Below, piece after piece: positions 54,051 to 63,158 of a stretch of DNA of 64,000 bases. Source of the stretch: Halorarius halobius (GTDB lineage Archaea; Halobacteriota; Halobacteria; Halobacteriales; Haloarculaceae); NCBI RefSeq assembly GCF_024298865.1, contig NZ_CP101161.1, positions 3,307,227-3,371,226 of the forward strand, written 5' to 3'. How positions within the stretch are numbered: position 1 is the stretch's first letter; each line of letters opens with the position of its first letter. A program made the position numbers and the translations under genes. The notes under the pieces were generated by a model. The model was not told the DNA's origin, did no database searches, and saw nothing but the letters and a program-made list of their open reading frames with translations.

Positions 54051-54506
54051 ATGGCGTCACCGCGCTCCATCTTCCCGGTTCGGGAGGACGTCGACCAGGA
54101 GGTGTCCTCACAGACGATGTCGCTTGCCGACGCCGGCGACGTCGTCGAGGCACTCACGAGCGAGACCGCCCGGATGCTGGTCGACCGCGTCTACGAGGAG
54201 CCGGCGACTGCCTCCGACCTCGCGGCCGCTGTCGACACGTCGCTACAGAACGCCCAGTACCACCTGAGCCGTCTCCAGGAGGTCGGCGTCATCGAAGTGG
54301 TCGACACCTGGTACTCCTCGCGGGGCAGGGATATGGACGTGTACGGGCCGTCCAACGAGCCGTTGCTCATCGTCGCCGGCAAGCCGGGCGACGAGTCGGC
54401 CGTCCGACGCGGCCTCGCGGAGTCTCGTGCCGACGATGAGCCCCCGGACGGCAGGGCCGTGCGCTCCGACGGTGGGCCCGACGCCGACGGGGCCGTCCAT
54501 CAGTGA
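54051..54506 (+). CDS. ArsR-like winged-helix regulator
   Basis: This 151-residue protein has an N-terminal winged helix (EALTSETARMLVDRVYEEPA, LAAAVDTSLQNAQYHLSRLQ, VGVIEVVDTWYSSRGRDMDV). A Gly/Asp-rich disordered tail follows (about 105-151). The YSSRGRDMDVYGP wing is typical of haloarchaeal HTH_20/ArsR-type regulators. It is encoded directly after the small membrane protein and ends four bases before the DUF7562 gene, so the three genes form an operon. Confidence 0.82.
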   Translation: MASPRSIFPVREDVDQEVSSQTMSLADAGDVVEALTSETARMLVDRVYEEPATASDLAAAVDTSLQNAQYHLSRLQEVGVIEVVDTWYSSRGRDMDVYGPSNEPLLIVAGKPGDESAVRRGLAESRADDEPPDGRAVRSDGGPDADGAVHQ

Positions 54507-54510
54507 GCCC

Positions 54511-54810
54511 ATGACCCGCTTGCACGATGCGCCCGACGGCGGGGCGCAGGTCGACTGCATCGCCTGTGGCGCAACCGTGGCGCGCTCTCGGGCCCGCGAG
54601 TACGACAAGCACGGCGACCGCTGGGACCGCGACGGCAAGCGCTTCGAGTACCTCTGTAAGCGCTGTGACGACGAGCGGTGTCACCGTCCCCGGGCGGGCC
54701 TCGAGGCGATGCTCGTCGAGGCGGGCGCCGGCGAAATCGACCGCGAGGAGTTCCTCGAGTCGTTCTGCTATCTGGCCCGACGCGAGGCCGGCGCCGAGTC
54801 CGAGGAGTAG
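54511..54810 (+). CDS. DUF7562 zinc-binding protein
   Basis: The 99-residue product contains CIACGATVARSRAREYDKHG, then FEYLCKRCDDERCHRPRAGL, two Cys pairs that likely bind zinc, and an acidic helical tail (EEFLESFCYLARREA). This fits the haloarchaeal DUF7562 family of unknown function. It is the last gene of the small-membrane-protein and regulator operon. Confidence 0.78.
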   Translation: MTRLHDAPDGGAQVDCIACGATVARSRAREYDKHGDRWDRDGKRFEYLCKRCDDERCHRPRAGLEAMLVEAGAGEIDREEFLESFCYLARREAGAESEE

Positions 54811-54984
54811 TCTCATCCGATGGTCTCGTCGCACCTCTCGTCGGCGCACCGCTCGCGGCGGCCCAGTCGTCGTCTGGGACCGTACGGACGGCCTGTCGTA
54901 CCACGGCCGTCTCGAATCAGTAGTCGCCGGCGGGGTGGTGGCCGCCGGCGGTTCGACCGACACACCACGGAGAAACGCTAACCC

Positions 54985-55722
54985 ATGGCAACAACGGACA
55001 CGCAACTCACAGAAACGCTCGTCGACGACCGCATGCAAGCGACCGTCACCCCGCTGGCCGACCGGTCGTGGCTCGTGCTCGCTATCGCGGTGTTGCCGGT
55101 GCCGCTCACGTCGGCGGTGTTCATCGGCCTCGCGGCGGTCGGCGGCCAGCAGGAGGCGTACGGACTGCCCATCGCGTATCTCGTCTACGGGGCGGCGAAT
55201 CTCGTGACCGTCGGCACGCTGTACGCCCTCCTCTCGACCGACGAGCGCAGTGCCGTGTTCCGCTTCGGCGTGCCCTCGGTGCGGGAGGTCGGGTGGGCGG
55301 TCGTCGCCTTCGTCGTCGGGCTCGGCGTCTTCCAGGTCACGAGCCTCGCGAGCGCGGCGCTGGGGTACGAACTCCAGGGGCTCTCCTACTCGCTCGGTTC
55401 ACCGACGACCGTGGCGATGGTCGTCGTCGGTGCCGTCGTCCTCGCGCCGCTGACCGAGGAGATCCTGTACCGCGGGCTGGTCCTCGGCGTCCTGCTGTCG
55501 CGGGGAGTCGGCGTCGTGGCCGCGGTGGCGCTGATGACGGGGCTGTTCGCGATCATCCATCTCCCGAACTTCGGGGTGGCGGGGACGCTGTTCATCTCCG
55601 TGTGGGGGCTCCTGCCGGCGCTCGTCCGCCTCCGGTTCGACAACCTCTCGGGCGCGGTTCTGATGCACGCGCTCAACAACACGTTCGCCTACCTCGTCGT
55701 CGTCGGGATGGGGTGGGCGTGA
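54985..55722 (+). CDS. CPBP family intramembrane metalloprotease
   Basis: The 245-residue membrane protein has about seven helices and the CPBP motifs: LAPLTEEILYRGLVLGVLLS (Glu-Glu and Arg of motif 1), FAIIHLPNFG (His of motif 2) and MHALNNTFAYL (His and Asn of motif 3). This is the glutamate-dependent protease fold (Abi/Rce1). In haloarchaea the substrates are unknown; peptide or prenyl-protein processing is possible. Confidence 0.9.
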   Translation: MATTDTQLTETLVDDRMQATVTPLADRSWLVLAIAVLPVPLTSAVFIGLAAVGGQQEAYGLPIAYLVYGAANLVTVGTLYALLSTDERSAVFRFGVPSVREVGWAVVAFVVGLGVFQVTSLASAALGYELQGLSYSLGSPTTVAMVVVGAVVLAPLTEEILYRGLVLGVLLSRGVGVVAAVALMTGLFAIIHLPNFGVAGTLFISVWGLLPALVRLRFDNLSGAVLMHALNNTFAYLVVVGMGWA

Positions 55723-55750
55723 TTCGACGACCCCGCCCGGTACGTGACCT

Positions 55751-56578
55751 CTAGCTCAGGTCGGCGCTCCGGAACCTGCTGTAGCCAACCAGCAGGGGAA
55801 CGACGGTCCACACCAGCAGGATGGCCAGGAACACCGCCGGATGCAGATACGCCGGGGCCGGTTCGCCGATTCTGGCGGCCACGGCGATCTGCTCGCCCAG
55901 CAACAGGCTCTGGGTGAGCGCGTTGTACGCCCCCGTCGGACTCAGCCCCTCGAGGAGCAGGAACCAGCCGGGGACGGCCCCGCCGGGCATCGAGCCGGTT
56001 ACCACCACGTGAACGCCGGTCGGGACGAGATCCCAGAGGAGTGTCAACCCGAGATACGCCGCTATCGCGGCCGTCATCGCCCGGGCCCGTGTGGCGGTCG
56101 TCGCCGAGATGCCGACCGCGATTCCGACGAACGCGACGCCCAGAAGCACGGTCAGCGCCAGCGTCCCGACGAACGCCACCAGCGGGAGGCCACCGTACAG
56201 CGCCGCGGTGACGACCCCGGACACGGCGAACCCGAGCACGAGGCCGATCGCGACCACGCCGCTTCGACCCAGGAACTTCCCGACGAGCACCTCGCCCCGC
56301 GAGGGCGGCAGTCCGAGCAACACCTTCAGGCTCCCCGATTCGCGCTCGCCGGCGACCGCGAGGTAGGCCGCGATGAGCGCCATGATCGGCACGAGCAGGC
56401 CCGCGAACTGCGAGGCGCCGCCGACGGCCGTGACGGCGTCACCCTCCATCTCCGGGATGAGGAGCGAGAACCCGGCCGACAGCGACGTCATCCCGGCGAT
56501 GACGGCGACGATACCCCACAGCATCCGTGAGCGCACCGCATCGTCGAACTCCTTCCGTGCGATCGTCGGCCAGGTCAT
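55751..56578 (-). CDS. ABC exporter permease (ABC-2 type)
   Basis: The 275-residue protein has six membrane helices and a conserved start, TWPTIARKEFDDAVRSRMLW, typical of ABC-2 permeases (family of NosY and similar). A cytoplasmic loop carries ERESGSLKVLLGLPPSRGEV. Its ATG overlaps the stop of the ATPase gene by four bases, so the two are one transporter. The substrate cannot be told from sequence. Confidence 0.9.
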   Translation of the reverse strand: MTWPTIARKEFDDAVRSRMLWGIVAVIAGMTSLSAGFSLLIPEMEGDAVTAVGGASQFAGLLVPIMALIAAYLAVAGERESGSLKVLLGLPPSRGEVLVGKFLGRSGVVAIGLVLGFAVSGVVTAALYGGLPLVAFVGTLALTVLLGVAFVGIAVGISATTATRARAMTAAIAAYLGLTLLWDLVPTGVHVVVTGSMPGGAVPGWFLLLEGLSPTGAYNALTQSLLLGEQIAVAARIGEPAPAYLHPAVFLAILLVWTVVPLLVGYSRFRSADLS

Positions 56579-57561
56579 CGGTCCACCTCCTGCGGGACGC
56601 GCTGCGGTGGGGTGTCACCGGTGTACGCCGTGAACAGGTCCTCGAGCGAGGACTCCTGGATCGCGATGTCCAGGATCTCGGCACCGTCCTCGCGGACGCG
56701 GTCGATCACGGCGAGTTTCGCTTCCGGATCGACGACCGTCGCCCGGACCGTACGCTCGGCCGTGGTGACGGTACCGACGCCGTCCACGTCGGCGACTGTC
56801 AGCTCCTCGGGAACCCGGTCGACCGTCAGCGACACCGTCGCGCCCGTCCCGACCGCATCACGTAACCCGTCGATGGAGTCGACGGCGACGAGGCGGCCCT
56901 CGTTGAGGATTGCGACCCGATCACAGACCGCTTCGACCTGACTGAGGATGTGACTCGAGAAGAACACCGTCTTCCCCTGGCGGGCGTGGTCGCGGACGAT
57001 TTCGCGGACCAACCGGACGCCGTTGGGGTCCAGTCCGGCCGACGGCTCGTCGAGGATGAGCAGGTCGGGGTCGCCAACGAGAGCGATGGCGAGCGCCAGC
57101 CGCTGGGTCATGCCCGTCGAGTAGCCGCCGGCGGGCCGCTCGGCCGCCCTGACGTCGAGGCCGACGCGCTCGAGAAGCGCGTCCGGCTCGTCGTCGGCAT
57201 CTTTGAGCGCGATCGCGTACTCCAGGTGCTTTCGCCCGGTGAGTCGCTCGTAGAGGCCGTAGTCGTCGGGCAGGATGCCGACGCGACGGTGGATCGCCGC
57301 CGTGTCGTCCTGCGCGTCGAGCCCGAGGACCCCAGCACGGCCGGTGGTCGGCCGAACGTAGTCCATAATCACGTCGATGGTCGTCGATTTGCCGGCGCCG
57401 TTCGGGCCGAGGAACCCGAACACTTCCCCCTCGTACACGGTCAGGTCGAGGTCGTCGACCGCGAGCACGTCGGCCCCGAAGCGTTTGGTCAACCCGACCG
57501 TCTGGATAGCGACGGGTCGGTCCTCTGCGGGTGGGTGCTCCATGCTGGCTCCAGAGTTCAT
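56575..57561 (-). CDS. ABC exporter ATP-binding subunit
   Basis: This 328-residue protein contains Walker A GPNGAGKST, Q-loop region, a signature reading YSTGMTQRLALA (in place of LSGGQ), Walker B LLILDEPSAGLDP and the H loop FFSSHILSQ. A C-terminal extension (about 235-328) has an extra beta domain as in drug and copper-type exporters. Start at 57561 or 57543 (six residues shorter). The permease gene overlaps its stop. Confidence 0.93.
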   Translation of the reverse strand: MNSGASMEHPPAEDRPVAIQTVGLTKRFGADVLAVDDLDLTVYEGEVFGFLGPNGAGKSTTIDVIMDYVRPTTGRAGVLGLDAQDDTAAIHRRVGILPDDYGLYERLTGRKHLEYAIALKDADDEPDALLERVGLDVRAAERPAGGYSTGMTQRLALAIALVGDPDLLILDEPSAGLDPNGVRLVREIVRDHARQGKTVFFSSHILSQVEAVCDRVAILNEGRLVAVDSIDGLRDAVGTGATVSLTVDRVPEELTVADVDGVGTVTTAERTVRATVVDPEAKLAVIDRVREDGAEILDIAIQESSLEDLFTAYTGDTPPQRVPQEVDR

Positions 57562-57799
57562 GTAGTCGAATAGACACCGTCTGCCCTCAAGGCGTGCACC
57601 GCCGATTCCCGCCAGCTGAGAACAGTCGCTCCCGGCGTCGGTGACTCGCCGACTGGGCTCCGACCGCGTCCGAGGTCGCTCCGCCTCGACCCCGGTGTCA
57701 CGGTACGGCTCGATGGGCCCTCCACGACGCCCGGCTATCGGACGGCCTACCGCGGCTCGTTCCCGAACAGCGAAGCAACTGGACGCATACGTGGCACGT

Positions 57800-58657
57800 A
57801 TGCCCTCCAAACGGTCCGCGATAATCGCGCTCGGCGTCGGGATGGTCCACGCCGCCGCACTGCTCGGGGTCGCACTCGATCTCGGCTATCAGGTCGGCCC
57901 TACAGCGTACTCGCCGCTCGGTGCCGCGTGGCGCTACGGCGGCCTCGTCGTTCTCGGTGCCGTCCCGGTCTGGCTGGCGCTTCACTACCGGGTCGTCCTG
58001 CCGCTCGTCGCACTCGCCGTAACGACCGGCTACGTGCTCGGCATGGAGCTCACGCCGCCGGGGCCGACGTTCCGTGACGTCGCGGAGCTCGAACGGCTCG
58101 CCGAGCCGACCGGCATCATCGTCATCGAGAACGGCCTGTACGTCGTGCGCTACATGGTGAACGCGTCGGTCTGGACGCTCGCCTTCCTCCTGATCGGTCT
58201 CGTCGAGTACACGGCACGACTGAGCTGGAGCTGGCTCCCCGGCTCGCCGCCACGGACGTGGCTGTCGATCCCGGCCGCGCGGCGGCAGGCGGTGGGGCTC
58301 GCAACGGCCGTCGGCGCGGTCCACGCCGGCGTCATGCTGTGGTTCGCGGTCCGGCTCGGCCTCTCCGTGTCGGGGGGACTCGGGTGGGCGCTGTATCTCG
58401 TCAGCACGCTCGGGATGTGGCTACTGGCTACGATTCCGGTGTACCTGCTCGTCCGGCATCGACTCGTCGCCCCCGCGACCCTGCTGGTCGCCTTCGTCGT
58501 CCTCGACGCCCGGGCGGAGTTCACCGCCAGCGTCGACGACCCCCACGCGCTGTACTTCGGTGCCTGGTTCCTGTTCCTGGTCGTCCTGCTGGTCGCCGCC
58601 GGCCTTGAGTACGGAGTTCGACGGGCCGGGCTTGTATCACGGTCCTCGCCCGCGTGA
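57800..58657 (+). CDS. Polytopic membrane protein, 285 residues
   Basis: About seven hydrophobic helices are visible (AIIALGVGMVHAAALLGVAL, LVVLGAVPVWLALHYRVVLP, AFVVLDAR and others). The two halves look similar: MVHAAALLGVALDLGY versus AVHAGVMLWFAVRLGL, followed by APVWLALHYRV-like and ATIPVYLLVRHRL. This suggests an internal duplication. No family is recognised. It lies convergent with the MATE gene. Confidence 0.65.
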   Translation: MPSKRSAIIALGVGMVHAAALLGVALDLGYQVGPTAYSPLGAAWRYGGLVVLGAVPVWLALHYRVVLPLVALAVTTGYVLGMELTPPGPTFRDVAELERLAEPTGIIVIENGLYVVRYMVNASVWTLAFLLIGLVEYTARLSWSWLPGSPPRTWLSIPAARRQAVGLATAVGAVHAGVMLWFAVRLGLSVSGGLGWALYLVSTLGMWLLATIPVYLLVRHRLVAPATLLVAFVVLDARAEFTASVDDPHALYFGAWFLFLVVLLVAAGLEYGVRRAGLVSRSSPA

Positions 58658-58678
58658 ACGGGCCAGGGGACCGCCACC

Positions 58679-60097
58679 TCAGTCAGCCGGCGTCTCCCCG
58701 CCGCTGTCGGCCGCGTTCCGGAACATCGTTCCCCGCTGGGTGGTGTAGTAGATCGCGAGAACGACGGCTGTCAGGACGTGCGACGCGGCGATAGCCGCGA
58801 AGACGGGGACGACGCCCGTGTCGAGAACGACCGCTGTGATGACAGCCAGTGGAATCTGCAGGCCCCAGTACTGGAGCAACGACGCACGGAAACTGACGCT
58901 CCCGCGGTTGGCGCCGTTGAACCCGCCCTGGAGGACGTACATCGCACCGAAGGCGGGGTAGCTGACCGCGAGGAATCGCAGGAACTCGACGGCCTGCGCG
59001 AACGCGGTACCCGTCAACCCGGGGGCCAAAAGCGTCGCGATGGCGCTCGCCATCGTCCACTGGACGACCGCGATGACGGCGAGGAGGCCACCGACGAGCG
59101 CGACCCCGACCGAGGCGGTTCGGGCGGCCCGCTCCGGCTGGCCGGCGCCGAGGTTCTGGCCGACGACGCTCTGGGTCGCCGACTGTAACCCCTGGGCCGG
59201 AATCGACGCCGTCGAGAACACGCGAGTGCCGACCGCGTAGGCGGCCAGTGCAGTCGAGCCGCCGGCGATGAACACGAGCACGACGACCACGAGCTCCGCG
59301 ACCCGGCGGTTCGCCTGCTGGGCGGTCGGGGCGAGCCCGCGGTCGAACAGCGCCCGGAACTCGTCGAGGCCGACCCGGGCCGCCGACCGTGACATGACGC
59401 CGCCGGCCCGGCCCCGGAGGACGAACACGACAGCGAGCACCAGGCCGGCGACGAACCCGAGCACGGAGGCGATGGCCGCGCCGGCGACGCCGAGTTTCGG
59501 AACCGGGCCGACGCCGAAGATCAGTATCGGATCGGCGACGAGCACCGTGACGACCGTCGCGACGCTGATGTACAGCGCGGCCCGGGAGTCGCCGCGGGCG
59601 ACGAACGCCCCCTCGATGGCGTCGCTCACGGACGCGAACACGAGCCCGAGCGCGAGGATGCGGAAGTAACTGACCGTGAGCTCGACAACGGCCTCCGGCG
59701 TCGGTCCCGGCCGGATGGTCGTCAACGCGTCGACGAGCGCCGGTGCCGCGAGCGCGGCACCCCCACCGACGACGACGCCCAGGAGTCCGCCCAGGACGAC
59801 GCCGTTGAACGTCGCCGTCCGGGCCGCCCGCTCCTCGTCGCCGCCCGTGCGCTGGGAGACGAGGATCATCGTCCCGATGTACGGGACGCCGATGCCGAGG
59901 ATGAGCAGCAGGCTGAACAGCGGGGCCGCCAGCCCGACCGCGGCGACCGCGTCGCCACCGAGCCGCCCGATCCAGAACAGGTCGATCACGAGCGATGCGA
60001 CCTCCACGACGTTCTGTGCGAGCAACGGAATCGACAGCAGTGCCAGCACGCGGTGTATCGGTGCCGATATTATCTCGTCTGTTGATAGATCGAACAT
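58679..60097 (-). CDS. MATE family efflux transporter
   Basis: The 472-residue product begins MFDLSTDEI and has twelve helices with MATE features: IDLFWIGRLGGDAVAAVGLA in helices 1-2, GDSRAALYISVATVVTVLVA and the second-half repeat FIAGGSTALAAYAVGTRVFS, then SVVGQNLGAGQPERAARTAS. It exports drugs or metabolites using sodium or proton gradients. The upstream in-frame ATG at 60220 is rejected because the extension is not membrane-like. Confidence 0.93.
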   Translation of the reverse strand: MFDLSTDEIISAPIHRVLALLSIPLLAQNVVEVASLVIDLFWIGRLGGDAVAAVGLAAPLFSLLLILGIGVPYIGTMILVSQRTGGDEERAARTATFNGVVLGGLLGVVVGGGAALAAPALVDALTTIRPGPTPEAVVELTVSYFRILALGLVFASVSDAIEGAFVARGDSRAALYISVATVVTVLVADPILIFGVGPVPKLGVAGAAIASVLGFVAGLVLAVVFVLRGRAGGVMSRSAARVGLDEFRALFDRGLAPTAQQANRRVAELVVVVLVFIAGGSTALAAYAVGTRVFSTASIPAQGLQSATQSVVGQNLGAGQPERAARTASVGVALVGGLLAVIAVVQWTMASAIATLLAPGLTGTAFAQAVEFLRFLAVSYPAFGAMYVLQGGFNGANRGSVSFRASLLQYWGLQIPLAVITAVVLDTGVVPVFAAIAASHVLTAVVLAIYYTTQRGTMFRNAADSGGETPAD

Positions 60098-60237
60098 GAG
60101 AAGTAACCACCACACGGAACGACTAAAATGGCCGCGAAAGTTGAGTTCCGTAATCATACTGATAAATTTCCATCGCCAGGTGCCGTCGTATCGCCCCGAC
60201 CCGAAGAGTAACCAGCCCACGGGTGGACGATACCGCC

Positions 60238-61140
60238 ATGTCCGACGACGGTGGCGGGGGAACCGGGGCTCCGCAGTCGCCAGGGGACGCGTTCGCCCTG
60301 CTGGGAAACGAGTACCGGGCCGAGATCATCCGCACGCTGGGCGACGCACATGGGACCGAGGGCCCACGCCCCGTGCTCGCGTTCTCGGAGCTGTACGACC
60401 GAGCCGACGTCGATATCGCCACGAGCCAGTTCAACTACCACCTCCAGAAGCTCGTGGGGCCGTTCCTCGAGGGGACCGACGAGGGGTACCGGCTCCGGCA
60501 CGGGGCGGTGGAGCTCTACCGGACGATCCTGGCCGGCACCTACATCAGGGACGCGTCGCTGGAGCCGTTCCCGGTCGGCGCCGACTGCCACTACTGTGAA
60601 GCACCCATCGAAGCTCGATACGACGACCGCCGGCTCGTCATCGGCTGTTCGGCCTGCGACCGGGAGTACTCGGACACCACCGCCCCGCCGAGCATCGGCG
60701 ACGGGGACCGGGACGCCCTGCTGGCCCGCATCGACCAGTATCTCCGGCATCGCATCCTCGCGTTCTCGAAGGGTGCCTGCTCCATCTGTGCGAACGGCCT
60801 CGACACGCGCTTGCTCCCGGGCGAGGAACTCGCGGGGGCGGGCGCGAACCAGCTCGACGTGTTCGTCCACCGCTCGTGTGACCACTGTGGCGCACAGCAG
60901 TACATGTCCGTGGGGCTCGCGCTGCTGTACGACGTCGACCTCGTCTCGTTCTTCAACAACCGGGGCCTCGACGTGACCGAAACGCCCATCTGGGAACTGG
61001 AGTTCGCGATGACCGACCGCCACGTCGACACCGTCGCCACCGAGCCGACGCGACTCGCGCTCCGCGTCGAACGGGGCGGCGACGAACTGGAACTCGTCGT
61101 CGACGGCGACCTGACCGTCGTCGAACGGTCGACGCCGTAG
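60238..61140 (+). CDS. DUF7347/DUF7351 winged-helix regulator, second copy
   Basis: The 300-residue protein (MSDDGGGGTGAPQ start) has the winged helix (FALLGNEYRAEIIRTLGDAH, SQFNYHLQKLVGPFLEGTDE), Cys pairs CHYC, CSAC, CSIC and CDHCG, and an acidic beta tail. Its similarity to the 2678-3550 protein extends through both parts. It is divergent from the MATE gene with a 140-base gap, so control of that exporter is a reasonable guess. ATG at 60223 would add five residues. Confidence 0.88.
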   Translation: MSDDGGGGTGAPQSPGDAFALLGNEYRAEIIRTLGDAHGTEGPRPVLAFSELYDRADVDIATSQFNYHLQKLVGPFLEGTDEGYRLRHGAVELYRTILAGTYIRDASLEPFPVGADCHYCEAPIEARYDDRRLVIGCSACDREYSDTTAPPSIGDGDRDALLARIDQYLRHRILAFSKGACSICANGLDTRLLPGEELAGAGANQLDVFVHRSCDHCGAQQYMSVGLALLYDVDLVSFFNNRGLDVTETPIWELEFAMTDRHVDTVATEPTRLALRVERGGDELELVVDGDLTVVERSTP

Positions 61141-61314
61141 CTACCGACCGCGCGACCGACGCCCCTCACGCCTCACACGGACCTCTACGGTGCCCATCGG
61201 AGGGGCCCTGTTTCCGTAGAACAAAGACCCGTCCGGGAACCCGGTTTCCCGCGGTACACGTGGTTTCCTGTAGTTTGCCTGAAATATATTCCGGGACGCG
61301 TTCGAGACGGTCAC

Positions 61315-62166
61315 ATGGGAACGACCGAGACAGCGAGCGAGCGTCCGACCGTCGTCCAGTACACCGACCCGATGTGCACGTGGTGCTGGGGGTCCGAGCC
61401 AGTCGTCCGCCGGCTGCAGACGGTGTTCGGCGACGAGGTCCGGCTCCGGTACGTGATGGGCGGGCTCGTCGAGGACTTCGAGGAGTTCTACGACCCGGCC
61501 AACGACATCTCGACGCCCGCCGAGGTCGCACCCCACTGGCTCGAGGCGTCCGAACGCCACGGGATGCCGGTGGATACGACCATCTTCGAGACCGACCCCG
61601 CGTGGTCGACGTATCCGGCCAGCGAGGCGTTCGTGGCCGCCCGAAAGCAGGACGCCGACCTCGCCCACCGCTACCTCCGTCGCCTGCGGGAAGCCTACGT
61701 GACGGAGGTCCGCAACGTGAACCACCGGAGCGAACAGGTCGAACTGGCACGGGAGGTCGGCCTCGACGTCGAGGCGTTCACCGCGGCACTCGACGACGGC
61801 ACCGCCAGCGCGGCGTTCGAGGCGGACCTCCGTCGCACCCGGGAGGCCGGCGTCCGGGCGTTCCCGACGTACGACGTCCGCGGGCCGGACGGCGAGCGTC
61901 GATTGTCCGGGTTCACGGCGTTCGACCAGCTCGTTGCGGCGTTGGACGCGGTCGCACCCTCCGTGGAGCAGTCGTCGCCGCCGCCGGTTCGGCGCTTCGT
62001 CCGCGAGTACGGCCCGGTGGCGACCCGCGAGGTCGGGGAGGTGTACCAGCTCGACGACGGCAAGACGCGACAGGTGCTCGAGTCGCTCGTCGAGGAGGGA
62101 GCGCTTCGCCGCGAGCGACGCGGCAACGGCGTGTTCTGGGACTCGGCCTACGGGGGTGAGCGCTGA
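61315..62166 (+). CDS. DsbA-like protein with a C-terminal winged helix
   Basis: The 283-residue protein has a FrnE/DsbA-like thioredoxin fold with the redox pair in YTDPMCTWCWGSEPVVRRLQ (C-x-x-C at about 20-23) and later helices (DLAHRYLRRLREAYVTEVRN, AFPTYDVRGPDGERRLSGFT). After about residue 220 comes an extra winged-helix-like domain: VRRFVREYGPVATREVGEVY, then RQVLESLVEEGALRRERR. The protein lacks a signal peptide, so it works in the cytoplasm. It overlaps the next gene by one base. The fusion of a thiol oxidoreductase with a DNA-binding-type domain is notable. Confidence 0.85.
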   Translation: MGTTETASERPTVVQYTDPMCTWCWGSEPVVRRLQTVFGDEVRLRYVMGGLVEDFEEFYDPANDISTPAEVAPHWLEASERHGMPVDTTIFETDPAWSTYPASEAFVAARKQDADLAHRYLRRLREAYVTEVRNVNHRSEQVELAREVGLDVEAFTAALDDGTASAAFEADLRRTREAGVRAFPTYDVRGPDGERRLSGFTAFDQLVAALDAVAPSVEQSSPPPVRRFVREYGPVATREVGEVYQLDDGKTRQVLESLVEEGALRRERRGNGVFWDSAYGGER

Positions 62167-63158
62167 TGGGGATGCTCCACGACGGCGCGTGGGAACCGGA
62201 CGCCACGCGCGACCAGTACGAGGCGGACGCGTTCGACGACCGGGTCGTGGATTCGGCGGACGCCCGGTTCCCCGCCGAGGCGGGCCGCTACCACCTGTAC
62301 GTCTCCCGGGCCTGCCCCTGGGCGCACCGCGTGGCGCTCACCCGTCGGCTCCTCGGGCTCGACGACGTCATCTCGGTCGACGTGGTCGACCCGGTCAGAC
62401 ACGACCGCGGCTGGGAGTTCTCACCCGAGAAGGACGCCTGCACCCCCGATTCCGTCCACGGTTTCGACCGGCTGTACGAGGTGTTCCAGCACGCCGACCC
62501 GAGCTACACCGGGCGCGTGACCGTGCCGATTCTCTACGACCGGGAGACCGAGACCATCGTCAACGAGGAGTCGGCGGACATCGCCCGCATGCTCGCCACC
62601 GAGTTCGGCGAGCACGCGACGACCGACGCCGACCTGTACCCGCCGTCGCTGCGTGCCCGCATCGACGACGCGATCGAGGAGATCCACGGCGCCATCAACA
62701 CCGGCGTCTACCGTGCCGGGTTCGCCGACTCGCAGGAGACCTACGAGACGGCCGTCCGCGAGCTGTTCGACGCGCTGGCCCGCTGGGACGACGAACTCGA
62801 CACGCACCGCTACGTCGTCGGCGACCGGCTCACCCTCGCGGACGTGTTCCTGTTCCCGACGCTGTACCGGTTCGATTCGGTCTATCACACGCATTTCAAG
62901 TGCAACCGCCGGCCGCTGACCGACTTCGAGACCCTCTGGGCGTACGCCCGCGACGTGTACCAGACGGCCGGCGTCCCGGCGACCTGCAACATGCACCACG
63001 TCACGGACCACTACTACCGGAGCCACGGGGACATCAACCCGACGGGGCTGGTGCCCGTGGGGCCGGACGCCGACTGGACCGAGCCGCACGGCCGCGCGTC
63101 TCGCTTCGGCCAGGCCGACGCAGACCCCCTCGTCACCCCCGATGTCCACCGACTCTAG
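62166..63158 (+). CDS. Glutathionyl-hydroquinone-reductase-like GST
   Basis: This 330-residue protein has the Xi-class GST features: LYVSRACPWAHRVALTRRLL (catalytic Cys in CPWAHR), DVVDPVRHDRGWEF, TVPILYDRETETIVNEESAD and the C-terminal Y-x-x-R-F-D region TLYRFDSVYHTHFKCN. Such enzymes reduce glutathionyl-hydroquinones; haloarchaea use gamma-glutamylcysteine rather than glutathione, so the natural thiol may differ. Its start overlaps the DsbA-like stop and its end overlaps azlC. Confidence 0.9.
   Translation: MGMLHDGAWEPDATRDQYEADAFDDRVVDSADARFPAEAGRYHLYVSRACPWAHRVALTRRLLGLDDVISVDVVDPVRHDRGWEFSPEKDACTPDSVHGFDRLYEVFQHADPSYTGRVTVPILYDRETETIVNEESADIARMLATEFGEHATTDADLYPPSLRARIDDAIEEIHGAINTGVYRAGFADSQETYETAVRELFDALARWDDELDTHRYVVGDRLTLADVFLFPTLYRFDSVYHTHFKCNRRPLTDFETLWAYARDVYQTAGVPATCNMHHVTDHYYRSHGDINPTGLVPVGPDADWTEPHGRASRFGQADADPLVTPDVHRL

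Noticed and set aside
58683..60113. 476-codon Arg-rich minus-strand frame overlapping the MATE gene
   Set aside because: Composition is typical of a shifted frame in GC-rich DNA; the MATE frame shows clear membrane helices.
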